Notes: generated from the sequence alone by a model not told the origin. A stretch of DNA of 64,000 bases from Nocardia jinanensis (GCF_014645735.1 NZ_BMMH01000022.1:16665-80664); one strand, 5' to 3'. Positions 51,155 through 60,904 are shown, numbered from the stretch's first letter. A program made the numbers and translations.

Positions 51155-52138
51155 GTGAGCGAACTGCCCCGGATCGACGAGGTCCACGTCTACGCGATCC
51201 CCCTGCGGTCGAGATTCCGCGGGATCACCGTCCGCGAAGGGGTGCTGGTGCGCGGCCCCCGCGGCTGGGGCGAATTCTGTCCGTTCGCCGAATACGAGGA
51301 CCGCGAGGCCGCGCACTGGCTGGACACCACCATCGAACAGGTGACCATCGGCTGGCCGGAACCGGTACGAGAACGGATTCCGGTCAACTGCACCGTCCCG
51401 GCGGTCCCACCCGACCGGGCGCATTCGCTCGTCGCCGGATCGGGTTGCCGCACCGCCAAGGTGAAGATCGCCGATCACCCCGCCTCGTTGCCCGAGGATC
51501 TCGCCCGCGTGGAAGCCGTGCGGTCGGCACTCGGCCCCGGCGGCGCGATCCGGGTCGACGCCAACGCGGTCTGGGATGTGGATACCGCCGTCCGTCACAT
51601 CCGTGAAATAAACCGAGCCGCAGGCGGACTGGAGTACGTCGAACAACCCTGCCGCACGATCGAGGAACTCGCCGCCGTCCGTCGCCGGGTCGATGTCCCG
51701 ATCGCCGCCGACGAATCCATTCGCCGCGCCGAGGACCCCCTGCGGGTGGCGGTGGCCGGCGCCGCGGATATCGCGGTCCTCAAATGCACCCCACTCGGCG
51801 GTGTCCGGCGGGCCCTGGCGGTCGCCGCGGCCGCCGGCCTGCCCTGCGTGATCTCCTCGGCGCTGGAGACCAGCATCGGGCTGGCCGCGCAACTCGCGCT
51901 GGCCGGCGCACTCCCCGAGCTCGACCACGCCTGCGGACTCGGCACCGTGAATCTGTTCGAGGGCGATATCGTCGCCGAGTCCCTGCGCCCGGTCGACGGT
52001 TATCTCCCGGTTCCGCGCACCGCCCCCGCCGCCGACCCCGATCTACTGGAGAAGTACCGCCACCCGGACCCGGAGCGCACCGAGTGGTGGATCGCACGAA
52101 TGCGGCGCTTGCTGGAGCTGCGGCGCACGCAGAGTTGA
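51155..52138 (+). CDS. menC: o-Succinylbenzoate synthase
   Basis: A 327-residue enolase-superfamily enzyme of menaquinone synthesis, dehydrating SHCHC to o-succinylbenzoate. Catalytic Lys in TAKVKIAD, metal ligands Asp in IRVDANAVWD, Glu in YVEQPC and Asp in IAADESIRRAED, second Lys in AVLKCTPLGGVRRAL. The short N-terminal capping region and length match actinobacterial MenC. GTG at 51155 (VSELPRIDEV). Other men genes are not in view, which is compatible with scattered men genes in this order. Confidence 0.92.
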   Translation: MSELPRIDEVHVYAIPLRSRFRGITVREGVLVRGPRGWGEFCPFAEYEDREAAHWLDTTIEQVTIGWPEPVRERIPVNCTVPAVPPDRAHSLVAGSGCRTAKVKIADHPASLPEDLARVEAVRSALGPGGAIRVDANAVWDVDTAVRHIREINRAAGGLEYVEQPCRTIEELAAVRRRVDVPIAADESIRRAEDPLRVAVAGAADIAVLKCTPLGGVRRALAVAAAAGLPCVISSALETSIGLAAQLALAGALPELDHACGLGTVNLFEGDIVAESLRPVDGYLPVPRTAPAADPDLLEKYRHPDPERTEWWIARMRRLLELRRTQS

Positions 52139-52329
52139 GCGCCGCCGCCATCCGCGCTGACGAACGTGGCGGGGTACGGGACCTCGAAGACGCCGGGCGA
52201 ACACCGAGGACCGGTAGCCGGTGCACCGCATCGGAATGGCGAACAGCCACCACGTGCAGCGATGACGCGTTCGACGAGGCATAGGACAACCGGCGCGATT
52301 CCTCTCGCCGTCCTCATCGCAATGTATTT

Positions 52330-52373
52330 GTTGGTTAAACCAACGTTTGCTATTGTTGGACCTACCAACAATA
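52330..52373. promoter_or_regulatory. Two adjacent palindromic operators in an AT-rich promoter
   Basis: GTTGGTT-A-AACCAAC (52330-52344) and TATTGTTGG-ACCTA-CCAACAATA (52351-52373) share the TTGG...CCAA core. The second arm ends in the AGGAGA RBS region, 11 bp upstream of the epoxide-hydrolase ATG. The gap from 52139 otherwise holds no gene. Confidence 0.75.
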
Positions 52374-52384
52374 GGAGAAGTCGT

Positions 52385-53617
52385 ATGGACGGATTCGTTC
52401 GATATGCCGGCTCGGCCGCAATCGCCCTCGCACTCACCGTGACCGGGTGCACGTCCTCCCCATCCGCCACCGACCCCCGCGCCGCCACCCAGGAGACCAC
52501 CGTGAACCCGGCTGCCATCACGCCCTTCGACATCGATATTCCGCAGTCCGACCTCGACGACCTGAACGACCGCCTGGCCCGCACCCGCTGGCCCAACGAG
52601 ATCGCCGACGCCGGAACGGACTACGGCTTCCCACTCGCACGACTCCGGGAACTGGCCGAGCACTGGCGCACCGACTACAACTGGCGCGAACACGAAGCCG
52701 AACTCAACGAACTCCCCCACTACACCACCGAAATCGACGGCCAGAACATCCACTTCGTGCACGTTCGCTCACCGAAACCCGACGCGCTCCCGCTGATCCT
52801 CACCCACGGCTGGCCCGGATCGTTCCTGGAGTTCCTCGACGTGATCGAACCCCTGGCCCGCGACTTCCACCTCGTGATCCCGTCCATCCCCGGTTTCGGC
52901 TTCTCCGGACCCACCCACGAACGCGGCTGGGACACCACTCGCGTCGCCGGCGCCTGGGCCGAACTCATGCGCCGCCTCGGCTACGAGCGCTACGGCGCAC
53001 AAGGCGGCGACTTCGGCTCGGGTATCTCCACCGCGCTGGGCGCGGTCGCACCCGAACACGTCGTGGGAGTGCACGTCAACTACCTGCCCACCCGACCGGA
53101 CCCCGACGCCGGCCTCGAACTGACCGCGACCGATCAGGCACGACTGGACAAGATCAAGCAGCTGATGGCGAATCGTCCGCCGTACCAAGCCCTGCAGGCG
53201 ACCACCCCGCAGACCATCGGCTACGCGCTGACCGATTCACCGGTCGGCCAGCTCGCCTGGATAGCCGAACGTTTCGCCCAGTGGACCGATCCGCGCACCC
53301 CGGTCGACGACGACCGGATACTCACCGACGTCTCGCTGTACTGGCTGACCGCCACCGCGGCCTCCTCGGCCCGGCTGAGCCGCGAGGCGCCACGAGGGAC
53401 CGAGCCGTGCCCCGTACCGCTCGGTGTGGCGGTGTTCGCCCACGACATCACCCAATCGGTGCGGCCACTGGCCGAACGGCTCTACGATATCCGGCACTGG
53501 TCGGAATTCGACCGCGGCGGTCATTTCGCCGCGATGGAGGTACCGGAACTGCTCGCCGAGGACATCCGGACCTTCTTCCTCGCCCGACTCGATACCGACC
53601 CGGTGGGCGCCCGCTGA
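52385..53617 (+). CDS. Lipoprotein epoxide hydrolase (EHN-domain type)
   Basis: A 410-residue exported protein. The signal peptide has lipobox VTGC (Cys22). The N-terminal EHN lid region contains SDLDDLNDRLARTRWPNEI and YNWREHEAELNELPHYTTEI; the alpha/beta hydrolase follows with LTHGWPGSFLEFLD (oxyanion), GAQGGDFGSGI (nucleophile Asp) and the catalytic His in RGGHFAAMEVPELL. Similar proteins are usually cytosolic, so the lipoprotein form is notable. It sits behind two palindromes with no regulator gene alongside. Confidence 0.9.
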   Translation: MDGFVRYAGSAAIALALTVTGCTSSPSATDPRAATQETTVNPAAITPFDIDIPQSDLDDLNDRLARTRWPNEIADAGTDYGFPLARLRELAEHWRTDYNWREHEAELNELPHYTTEIDGQNIHFVHVRSPKPDALPLILTHGWPGSFLEFLDVIEPLARDFHLVIPSIPGFGFSGPTHERGWDTTRVAGAWAELMRRLGYERYGAQGGDFGSGISTALGAVAPEHVVGVHVNYLPTRPDPDAGLELTATDQARLDKIKQLMANRPPYQALQATTPQTIGYALTDSPVGQLAWIAERFAQWTDPRTPVDDDRILTDVSLYWLTATAASSARLSREAPRGTEPCPVPLGVAVFAHDITQSVRPLAERLYDIRHWSEFDRGGHFAAMEVPELLAEDIRTFFLARLDTDPVGAR

Positions 53618-53626
53618 GGAACCGAC

Positions 53627-54148
53627 TCACTCCACTCGCACCCCGCAGTCGTGAAAAGTCATGCGCAGCAGCAACCCCGCCTCCGGTCCGATCACACCCT
53701 CCGCCAACTCCAGATAGCGACCACAGAATCCGGGTCCGTGCGCCGCCACCGCCCCCGGCCTCGGTTCGAGGTGGTGGGCCAGTTCGTGCAGCACCACCAG
53801 TTCCCGCAGCGCCCACGCCGTCCGCCCGCGACCCGAGCGTTCCGCGTCGACCGGTACCGCCAGTACCGAGCCTTCGGATTCGTAATGGGCGGCAACGGTT
53901 CCGGCGCGAGCCCGCACCCGGAGCGGCACTCCGGCCCGTGCCCAGGTGGCCGCGACCCAGCTCAGTGCCAGCACTCGGTCGCAGTACCGCTGCACCGAAT
54001 CCACCGAGGCGAACTTCCGTTCCACGGGAAGGGTCAACCGGGACCCGTGCACTTCTACGGTTCGCTGCCCGAATTCCGCTGCCCGATCGAATATCGAGCG
54101 CACCAGTTGTTCGGCGTCGTACACCTTGGCGCGCTGGTTGTCTCGCAC
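53627..54148 (-). CDS. TIGR04338-family putative metallohydrolase
   Basis: A 173-residue protein with a zinc-metalloprotease-like motif HELAHH (121-126) and a further His137 in AAHGPGF, giving HExxH plus a third ligand. Other conserved parts are RKFASVDSVQRYCDRVLAL and AHYESEGSVLAVP. It precedes, and is probably translated with, the DUF2786 gene (6-bp gap, same strand); I recall this pair as conserved in Mycobacteriales. Substrate unknown. Confidence 0.88.
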   Translation of the reverse strand: MRDNQRAKVYDAEQLVRSIFDRAAEFGQRTVEVHGSRLTLPVERKFASVDSVQRYCDRVLALSWVAATWARAGVPLRVRARAGTVAAHYESEGSVLAVPVDAERSGRGRTAWALRELVVLHELAHHLEPRPGAVAAHGPGFCGRYLELAEGVIGPEAGLLLRMTFHDCGVRVE

Positions 54149-54154
54149 GGCCAG

Positions 54155-55015
54155 CTACTCGGAGAGTTGCCCGCGCGCGCCGTCCAGCTCTCGCGCGGGC
54201 CCCAGCCTGGCCGCCTGCCCGGCCCGGTCCCCCGCTCGCCGGGCGGCCGGTGCGTAGCCGGTGGAGGTGTGCGGTCCGCGCCAGGTGCCGCGGGCCTCGG
54301 AGGTGCGGGTGTAGAAGTCGGTCAGTTCGATGTCCTTGCCACGTAGCGCGAGCGCCGTACCCGCGGCGCGCTCCGGGGATACGGGTTCGGCGGCGTCGGC
54401 GTCCCGGGTGGTCGCGGCTCGCTCGACCTCCTTCTTGGCCTCGGCGAGCCGGATGCCGACCCGTTCGGCGAATGCGAGCTGGAAGTTCAGCCGGGCCGTC
54501 ACTCCGGCCACCGGAACCCGCACCACCCGGCGTACCCGGCGCCCGGACCGGCGTTCGACGACCACTTTCTCCATGGTCGCCGACCGGTAGTCCCCGGATT
54601 TGATGTATCGGTCCGATGCCCGCACCATCTGCACCAGCAGGCTGGAGTAGAGCGCTTCACAGACCGCGATATCGGCGGCGAACCCGTAGGCATAGACCTG
54701 GGTGGAGGTGCGGGCGACATCGCAGCGCACATCGTTGGCGCCGGCGATGGCCACGAACAACTGCACGTAGGTGCGCAGACCCTTGCGCCCGGGCTCACCG
54801 ATCGGGATCGCCCGCTGGATCAGCGCGGTGGGCCGTTCCCGGTCCCGGGTGTGCACCCGTGCGACGGCCAGATCGATCGAGGACCGGGTCGCCAGCCGCT
54901 GCGCCGCGGCGAGGAAGGCCTCGGCCTCGTGCTCGTTATCGGTGGATTCGGCTTTGCGCAGCAGTCCGCCGATCCTGGTGAGCAGACGATCGGATACTGC
55001 GTTCGCGGAAGACAT
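54155..55015 (-). CDS. DUF2786-domain protein
   Basis: A 286-residue cytosolic protein. The N-terminal DUF2786 segment is LLTRIGGLLRKAESTDNEHE then AEAFLAAAQRLATRSSIDLA. A central region with AIAGANDVRCDVARTSTQVY and LYSSLLVQMVRASDRYI follows, then a basic helix (ERRSGRRVRRVVRVP) and an Arg/Ala-rich tail. Function unknown; linkage to the TIGR04338 metallohydrolase suggests a shared process. ATG at 55015; the frame extends to 55204 without similarity. Confidence 0.85.
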   Translation of the reverse strand: MSSANAVSDRLLTRIGGLLRKAESTDNEHEAEAFLAAAQRLATRSSIDLAVARVHTRDRERPTALIQRAIPIGEPGRKGLRTYVQLFVAIAGANDVRCDVARTSTQVYAYGFAADIAVCEALYSSLLVQMVRASDRYIKSGDYRSATMEKVVVERRSGRRVRRVVRVPVAGVTARLNFQLAFAERVGIRLAEAKKEVERAATTRDADAAEPVSPERAAGTALALRGKDIELTDFYTRTSEARGTWRGPHTSTGYAPAARRAGDRAGQAARLGPARELDGARGQLSE

Positions 55016-55252
55016 CGGGCACCAGCGTAGTGGTCGTGCCGGCCCCGATCCGGGCGCGGGCACCCGCGCCGACCCTGCCCACCAGTCGTTATGTCCGGTG
55101 CCACATCGACCGGCGGACCTCGCGGCCCGTCGCGGGCGAGCTCGGGCGGCCGGGCTTCCGCTCACTTCGATCCAGGAGTATCCGACACCGACGGTGCACA
55201 CCATGTATGTTGCCTTGTGCTGCCGCTCACGTGTCGACCCTGGAGTTCCGCG

Positions 55253-56536
55253 ATGGCTTTCAAGAAGGTGCCGTCCCTACGTGCCGCGCTCGTCCTATGG
55301 CCGATCGCGCTGCTGACCGTGACCTTTGCCACCGCATGCAACACCAGCGACACCGATGAACAGCTCGGCATGAACCAGGACGGACGCGGACCGATCACCT
55401 ACGTCGAGGGTAAGGACACCACCGAGACCGGCGCGGTCGAACAGGTGATCGACCGCTGGAACGCCACCCACCCCGACGAGCAGGTCACCTACAAGGAACA
55501 GTCCAACGACGCGTCGGCCCAGTACGACGACCTCGTCGAGCACATGCGCGCGAAGTCGACGGACTACGACGTGGTGGCCCTCGATGTGCCGTGGACCGCG
55601 GAGTTCGCCGCCAAGGGCTGGATCCAGCCCCTGGAGGACCAGTTCGCCATCGACACGTCTCCGCTGCTCTCGCCGCCGGTGGCCAGCGCCACCTACAACG
55701 GCACCCTCTACGCCGCGCCCCGCAACACCAACGGTGGCCTGCTGTTCTACCGCAAAGACCTGGTGCCCAACGCTCCCCGCACCTGGGCCGAGATGCGCGC
55801 GAACTGCCCGCTGGCCCGGGACAACCAGATCGGCTGCTACGCGGGCCAGTTCGCACCCTACGAGGGCCTGACGGTGAACACCGCGGAGGTGATCAACGCG
55901 TTCGGCGGTACCTTCGTCGGCACCGACGGCCGCACCCCGACGGTGAACAGCCCGGAGTCGCGGGCCGGGCTCGAGCAGCTGGTCGACTCCTTCCGGGTCG
56001 GTGATATCCCCCGCGAAGCCATCACCTTCCAGGAACCGACGAGCGGTGCCGCGTTCACCCAGGGCAAACTCATGTTCCTGCGCAGCTGGCCCTCCACCTA
56101 CGGTGACGCCTCCTCGGAGGCCTCGGCGGTCAAGGACAAGTTCGGGGTCGCGCCGCTGCCCGGCGACACCGGCATCGGCGCCTCCACGCTCGGCGGCTAC
56201 AACGCCGCGATCAGCGCGTACTCCGAGAACAAGGCCACGGCACTGGATTTCCTGAAGTTCCTGATCGGCGAGGAAGCCCAGCACATCATCGCCTCCGGCG
56301 CACTGCCGTCGGTGCGGGCCTCGATCTACGACGATCCGGCGCTCATCGCCAAGATGCCGTACCTGCCGGCCTTGAAGGATTCCATCGCCAGCGCGGTGCC
56401 CCGACCGGTCACACCGTTCTATCCGGCGGTGTCCAAAGCCATTCAGGACAACGCATATGCTGCCCTGACCGGAACCAAGTCCGTGAACGACGCGATCATC
56501 GGCATGCAGAAGGGCATCGAGACGGCCGGATCGTAG
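55253..56536 (+). CDS. lpqY: Trehalose-type ABC transporter substrate-binding lipoprotein
   Basis: A 427-residue lipoprotein with lipobox TAC (Cys29). The extracellular sugar-binding fold shows ITYVEGKDTTETGAVEQVID, DYDVVALDVPWTAEFAAKGW, LYAAPRNTNGGLLFYRKDLV, CYAGQFAPYEGLTVN and the MalE-type GVAPLPGDTGIGASTLGGYN. With SugA and SugB directly downstream this matches LpqY of the mycobacterial trehalose-recycling importer. ATG at 55253 with GGAG upstream. Assignment to trehalose rests on homology recalled from memory. Confidence 0.88.
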   Translation: MAFKKVPSLRAALVLWPIALLTVTFATACNTSDTDEQLGMNQDGRGPITYVEGKDTTETGAVEQVIDRWNATHPDEQVTYKEQSNDASAQYDDLVEHMRAKSTDYDVVALDVPWTAEFAAKGWIQPLEDQFAIDTSPLLSPPVASATYNGTLYAAPRNTNGGLLFYRKDLVPNAPRTWAEMRANCPLARDNQIGCYAGQFAPYEGLTVNTAEVINAFGGTFVGTDGRTPTVNSPESRAGLEQLVDSFRVGDIPREAITFQEPTSGAAFTQGKLMFLRSWPSTYGDASSEASAVKDKFGVAPLPGDTGIGASTLGGYNAAISAYSENKATALDFLKFLIGEEAQHIIASGALPSVRASIYDDPALIAKMPYLPALKDSIASAVPRPVTPFYPAVSKAIQDNAYAALTGTKSVNDAIIGMQKGIETAGS

Positions 56537-56577
56537 AGGTTCAACCGGACCCGGCGAGCCCGTAGGAGAGAGTAACG

Positions 56578-57612
56578 GTGTCGGATCCTTCCGGAACGGA
56601 CGCGCAGGCGTCGGTCCGTACAGAAAAGCCCGCGAACGCAAGCAGTGACCGTGGGACGGCCAGCAGGCTTCGCGACGAAGTCCGCCTATCGGGCCGGGCG
56701 TGGCTGTTCGTCGCGCCGGTACTGATAGCGCTCACCGTGGTGATCGGTTACCCGGTGCTACGGGCACTGTGGATGTCGTTCACCTACGACGACCAACTCG
56801 ACGAGACAACCGGCCGGTTCGTCGACAGCGGCCAAGGCACCTTCTACAACTACCTGCACTGGCTCGTCGGCCAATGCCAGGTGATCACCGGGGGCGTCAC
56901 CGAATGCCCCACCGGCAATCTGGGCTCCGAGTTCTGGGGGGCCGTCGGCGTCACCCTGTTCTTCGCGGTCGTGACGGTGTCGATCGAGGTGGCGATCGGG
57001 CTGGGGATGGCGATCGTCATGGGCAAAACCTTCAAGGGCCGGGCCCTGCTGCGTGCGGCGGTGCTGATCCCGTGGGCCATCCCGACCGCAGTGACGGCCC
57101 GGCTCTGGGAGTTCATGTTCCAGTACGACGGTGTGGTGAACACCGTGTTCGGCACCGAGATTCTGTGGACCTCCGACGCCTGGCCGGCCCGATTCGCGGT
57201 GATCGCCGCCGATGTGTGGAAAACCGCGCCGTTCGTGGCGCTGCTGCTGCTGGCCGGTCTGCAGATCATCCCCGACGACGTGTACGAGGCGGCACGGGTG
57301 GACGGTGCCTCGGCCTGGCAGCGGTTCACTCAGATCACCATGCCGCTGCTCAAACCGGCGCTGCTGGTCGCGGTGCTGTTCCGCACCATGGACGCGCTGC
57401 GCATGTACGACCTGCCCGCCATCATGACCGACAATCTGCCGGCCACCCGGACCCTGTCGGTGCTGGTGGTCGAACAGACACGGCAGGGACCCAACAGCGC
57501 GGCGGCACTGTCGACGATCACCTTCCTGTTGATCTTCGCGGCGGCCTTCGTACTGGTGAAGATATTGGGTGCGAACGCGGTGCGGACGCAGGAAGAACAG
57601 CGGAAGGCGTGA
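56578..57612 (+). CDS. sugA: Sugar ABC-transporter permease SugA
   Basis: A 344-residue inner-membrane permease (MalF type) with six main helices, first LFVAPVLIALTVVIGYPVLR. An extended periplasmic loop near residues 70-115 contains two cysteines (GQCQVITGGVTECPTGNLGS). The EAA loop is YEAARVDGASAWQRFTQITM. GTG start 41 bp after lpqY; its stop overlaps the sugB ATG (TGATG). Forms the transmembrane pore with SugB and couples to the SugC-type ATPase. Confidence 0.92.
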   Translation: MSDPSGTDAQASVRTEKPANASSDRGTASRLRDEVRLSGRAWLFVAPVLIALTVVIGYPVLRALWMSFTYDDQLDETTGRFVDSGQGTFYNYLHWLVGQCQVITGGVTECPTGNLGSEFWGAVGVTLFFAVVTVSIEVAIGLGMAIVMGKTFKGRALLRAAVLIPWAIPTAVTARLWEFMFQYDGVVNTVFGTEILWTSDAWPARFAVIAADVWKTAPFVALLLLAGLQIIPDDVYEAARVDGASAWQRFTQITMPLLKPALLVAVLFRTMDALRMYDLPAIMTDNLPATRTLSVLVVEQTRQGPNSAAALSTITFLLIFAAAFVLVKILGANAVRTQEEQRKA

Positions 57613-58496
57613 TGGCCGCGGTGACAACGCAGCAAACCGGTACCGCCCGTCCCGCGCCGTCGTGGCGGCGCAGGCTCGGGTCGGCCCGGATCTATGTGGG
57701 TGCCCTGATCGTGCTCCTGTGGGGGCTGGGCCCGTTCTATTGGATGGCGGTGACCGCGTTCCGCGACCCCGCCTACACCTTCGACCCCGCGCCGTGGCCC
57801 ACCCATGTCACCCTCGACAACTTCCGGGACGCCTTCGACACCAGCCGGGGTAACGATTTCGGCAAGGCACTGCTCAACAGCGTGATCATCGGCGCGGCCA
57901 GTACCGCGATCGCGCTGATCATCGGGATCATGGCGGCCTACGCGCTGGCCCGGCTCACTTTCAAGGGCCGTTACCTCGTATCCGGGCTGATCCTGAGCGC
58001 GTCGATGTTCCCGGTGGTCGTCCTGGTGACCCCGCTGTTCCAGCTGTTCACCGATATCGGCTGGATCGGCAAGTACCAGGCACTGATCCTGCCGAACATC
58101 TCCTTCGTGCTCCCGCTGACCGTCTACATCCTGGCCTCGTTCTTCACCGAACTGCCGTGGGAACTCGAGGAGGCGGCCCGTATCGACGGCGCCACCAAGG
58201 TGCAGGCGTTCCGGCTGGTGATGCTGCCGCTGGCCGCGCCGGCGGTGTTCACCACCGCGATCCTGGCATTCATCGCCTCGGTCAACGAATATCTGCTCGC
58301 CCGGGTGCTCTCCGGGAGCGAAACGGAACCTGTGACAGTGGCGATCGCCCGGTTCTCCGGGAACAATCCGCTGGTGGAACCCTATGGGGCGATCATGGCG
58401 GCGGGCACGCTGGTGACCGTGCCGCTGGTGGTCCTGGTACTCATCTTCCAGCGGCGGATCATCTCCGGACTCACCGCGGGAGGCGTCAAAAGCTGA
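57612..58496 (+). CDS. sugB: Sugar ABC-transporter permease SugB
   Basis: A 294-residue MalG-type permease with six helices, beginning IYVGALIVLLWGLGPFYWMA. The EAA loop, which docks the ATPase, is EEAARIDGATKVQAFRLVML. Helices and the ANEYLLA-like segment (SVNEYLLARVLSGSETEPVT) agree with the trehalose importer family. ATG overlaps the sugA stop by one base. No ATPase gene follows; the matching SugC lies upstream at 48-49 kb. Confidence 0.92.
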   Translation: MAAVTTQQTGTARPAPSWRRRLGSARIYVGALIVLLWGLGPFYWMAVTAFRDPAYTFDPAPWPTHVTLDNFRDAFDTSRGNDFGKALLNSVIIGAASTAIALIIGIMAAYALARLTFKGRYLVSGLILSASMFPVVVLVTPLFQLFTDIGWIGKYQALILPNISFVLPLTVYILASFFTELPWELEEAARIDGATKVQAFRLVMLPLAAPAVFTTAILAFIASVNEYLLARVLSGSETEPVTVAIARFSGNNPLVEPYGAIMAAGTLVTVPLVVLVLIFQRRIISGLTAGGVKS

Positions 58497-58564
58497 TCAC
58501 TGGGTATCCTGGGATCCGGCGGTGGTGCGCCTGAGTTTTTTCGATGCTCCGAGAGGAGATGATC

Positions 58565-60904
58565 GTGAGCTCGTCCCGTTCCCGACGTGGCCGCAACACT
58601 CCCCAGCCACCTCAGTATCCCTCCATAGCCGGTTGGAACCAGCTCGACGATTCCGGGCCACACCCCCGCCCGCCCCGGCCACCCACCTATATCCGACCGC
58701 ACCGGACACGCGGCCGGCGCATCCGGCATCTTCTGCTCTGGCTGTTCACCATTCTGGTCGCCATACCCGCGCTGCTGGTCGCGCTGGTCTACTGGAGTGC
58801 CGAGATCCCGGCCGCCGGGACCGTACCCATCAACCAGACGGCGACCATCACCGCCTCCGACGGCACGACCGTGCTGGCGAAGGTCGTACCGCCCGAGGGC
58901 AACCGCACCCCGGTACCGCTGTCGGATGTACCCCGACACGTCCGTGAGGCGGTGCTGTCCGCGGAGGACCGCAACTTCTACAGCAATCCCGGTTTCTCCG
59001 CCTCGGGTCTGCTGCGCGCCGTCCGCGACAACGTCCTGGGCCGGGCGAACGCCGGTGGCGGCTCCACCATCACCCAGCAGTACGTGAAGAACGCGTTCCT
59101 CGGCTCCGAGCGCACGGTCAGCCGCAAGGCCCACGAGCTGATCATCTCCTCGAAGATGTCGAAGGAATGGAGCAAGGACGATATTCTCAGCGCCTACCTG
59201 AACACCATCTACTTCGGTCGCGGTGCCTACGGCGTCGCCGCCGCCGCGCAGGCCTATTTCGGTAAACCGGTCCCGGAGCTGACCGTCGCCGAGGGCGCCG
59301 TCCTCGCCGCCCTCATCCGCTCCCCGTCCGGGCTGGATCCGCAGGCCCGGCTCCCCCAGCTGCTGCAACGCTGGAACTATGTGCTCAACGGCATGGTCGA
59401 GATGAACGCACTCGCCCCGGGCGAACGCGACGCTGTCGTCTTCCCCCCGACGATCCCGCCACCCACCCCGGAGGACGCCAACTCCACCCGCGGCCCGGAA
59501 GGCCATATCAAAGCCCAGGTGCTGCGTGAACTGTCCGACGCGGGGATCTCCGATCGGGAATTGAGCACCGGCGCGCTGCAGATCACCACCACCATCGACG
59601 CGAAAGCCCAGCAGGCGGCCACCGCCGCCGCGGCCGGCGCGCTCGACGGACAGCCGCCGGAACTGCGTACCGCGGTGACCTCCATAGACCCGCGGTCCGG
59701 GGCGGTGCGCGCCTACTACGGCGGCGCCGACGGTATCGGCTTCGATTTCGCCCGGGCCCCGGTTCAGACGGGGTCGGCGTTCAAAACCTTCGCGGTGCTC
59801 GCGGCACTGCAGCAGGGCATCCCGCTGTCCCGCGCCTTCGACAGCGCGCCCGTGGATGTCAACGGAGTGCTGGTGCGAAATGTCGAGAACGAATCCTGCG
59901 GCGCCTGTAGCCTCGGCGAGGCCTACAAGCGCTCGCTCAACACCAGCTTCTACCGGCTCACCCTCGCCATGAACAACGGCCCCCAGGCGATCGCCGACGC
60001 TGCCCATCAGGCCGGTATCCCCCAGGACATCCCCGGCGTCCCGGGCCGGTCGCTCACCGAACTGGGCGCCCCGCCCATGCCCTCCATCGTGCTCGGCACC
60101 TACCTGGTGCGACCTATCGACATGGCATCGGCGTACGCCACCATCGCCGACGAGGGCCGCTATCACCAGCCGTACTTCGTGCAGCGCGTGGTCCGCGGCG
60201 ACGGCCGCGTCCTGTTGGACCGTGGCGGCGACCCCGAACAGCGGACCGGCGCGCAACCGCCGCCCGCCGAACAGCGGATACCGCAGACCATCGCCGCGCA
60301 GACCGCCGCCGCCATGCTGCCCATCGCCTCGTACTCCAACGGCCACTCACTCAACGGGCGCCCCTCCTCCGCCAAGACCGGCACCACCCAGCTCGGTGAC
60401 ACCGGGCAGAACAAGGACGCCTGGATGGTCGGTTTCACTCCGTCGCTGTCCACCGCGGTCTGGGTGGGTACCGAACTGAACCTCCCGATCCAGACCGCGG
60501 GCGGCGGCCGCATCTACGGGTCCGGGCTGCCGTCGGATATCTGGAAACAGACCATGGACGGCGCCTTGGCCGACACTCCCGTCGAACAGATCGGCGCACC
60601 GGCCCCGAACCCCGCGCCGGTCGCCCCCGCCGCACCGCAGCAGCCCTCACACAATCCCTACGACATCCTCAACCCGCCGCCCCCGCAACAACAGGAGCCG
60701 CAGCAGCAGCAACCGTCTCAGCAGCCCTTCATCGTGATCCCGCCCGCCTCGGAACCGTATGTGCCCGAGCCCGAATACGAGCCGGAACCCCAGGCGCCCG
60801 CACCTCCCCCGGCGGAAGGACCCGCGCCCGCTCCGGCGCCGCCCCCGCCGGCGGCACCCCGAGTCGTCGAAATCCTGCCCGGCGTGACGATACCCGTACC
60901 GTGA
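58565..60904 (+). CDS. ponA1: Class A bifunctional penicillin-binding protein
   Basis: A 779-residue peptidoglycan synthase with a short cytoplasmic N-terminus, one membrane helix (HLLLWLFTILVAIPALLVAL), a GT51 glycosyltransferase (SAEDRNFYSNPGF with Glu134; GGGSTITQQYVKNAFLG) and a transpeptidase (GSAFKTF with Ser404/Lys407; SLN in KRSLNTSFY; AKTGTTQLG with Lys604). The C-terminal 140 or so residues are Pro/Gln-rich, without PASTA repeats. The GTG at 58565 is chosen since AGGAG lies about 7 nt upstream; ATGs at 58544 and 58559 are alternatives. Nearness to padR/ino1 supports ponA1. Confidence 0.93.
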   Translation: MSSSRSRRGRNTPQPPQYPSIAGWNQLDDSGPHPRPPRPPTYIRPHRTRGRRIRHLLLWLFTILVAIPALLVALVYWSAEIPAAGTVPINQTATITASDGTTVLAKVVPPEGNRTPVPLSDVPRHVREAVLSAEDRNFYSNPGFSASGLLRAVRDNVLGRANAGGGSTITQQYVKNAFLGSERTVSRKAHELIISSKMSKEWSKDDILSAYLNTIYFGRGAYGVAAAAQAYFGKPVPELTVAEGAVLAALIRSPSGLDPQARLPQLLQRWNYVLNGMVEMNALAPGERDAVVFPPTIPPPTPEDANSTRGPEGHIKAQVLRELSDAGISDRELSTGALQITTTIDAKAQQAATAAAAGALDGQPPELRTAVTSIDPRSGAVRAYYGGADGIGFDFARAPVQTGSAFKTFAVLAALQQGIPLSRAFDSAPVDVNGVLVRNVENESCGACSLGEAYKRSLNTSFYRLTLAMNNGPQAIADAAHQAGIPQDIPGVPGRSLTELGAPPMPSIVLGTYLVRPIDMASAYATIADEGRYHQPYFVQRVVRGDGRVLLDRGGDPEQRTGAQPPPAEQRIPQTIAAQTAAAMLPIASYSNGHSLNGRPSSAKTGTTQLGDTGQNKDAWMVGFTPSLSTAVWVGTELNLPIQTAGGGRIYGSGLPSDIWKQTMDGALADTPVEQIGAPAPNPAPVAPAAPQQPSHNPYDILNPPPPQQQEPQQQQPSQQPFIVIPPASEPYVPEPEYEPEPQAPAPPPAEGPAPAPAPPPPAAPRVVEILPGVTIPVP

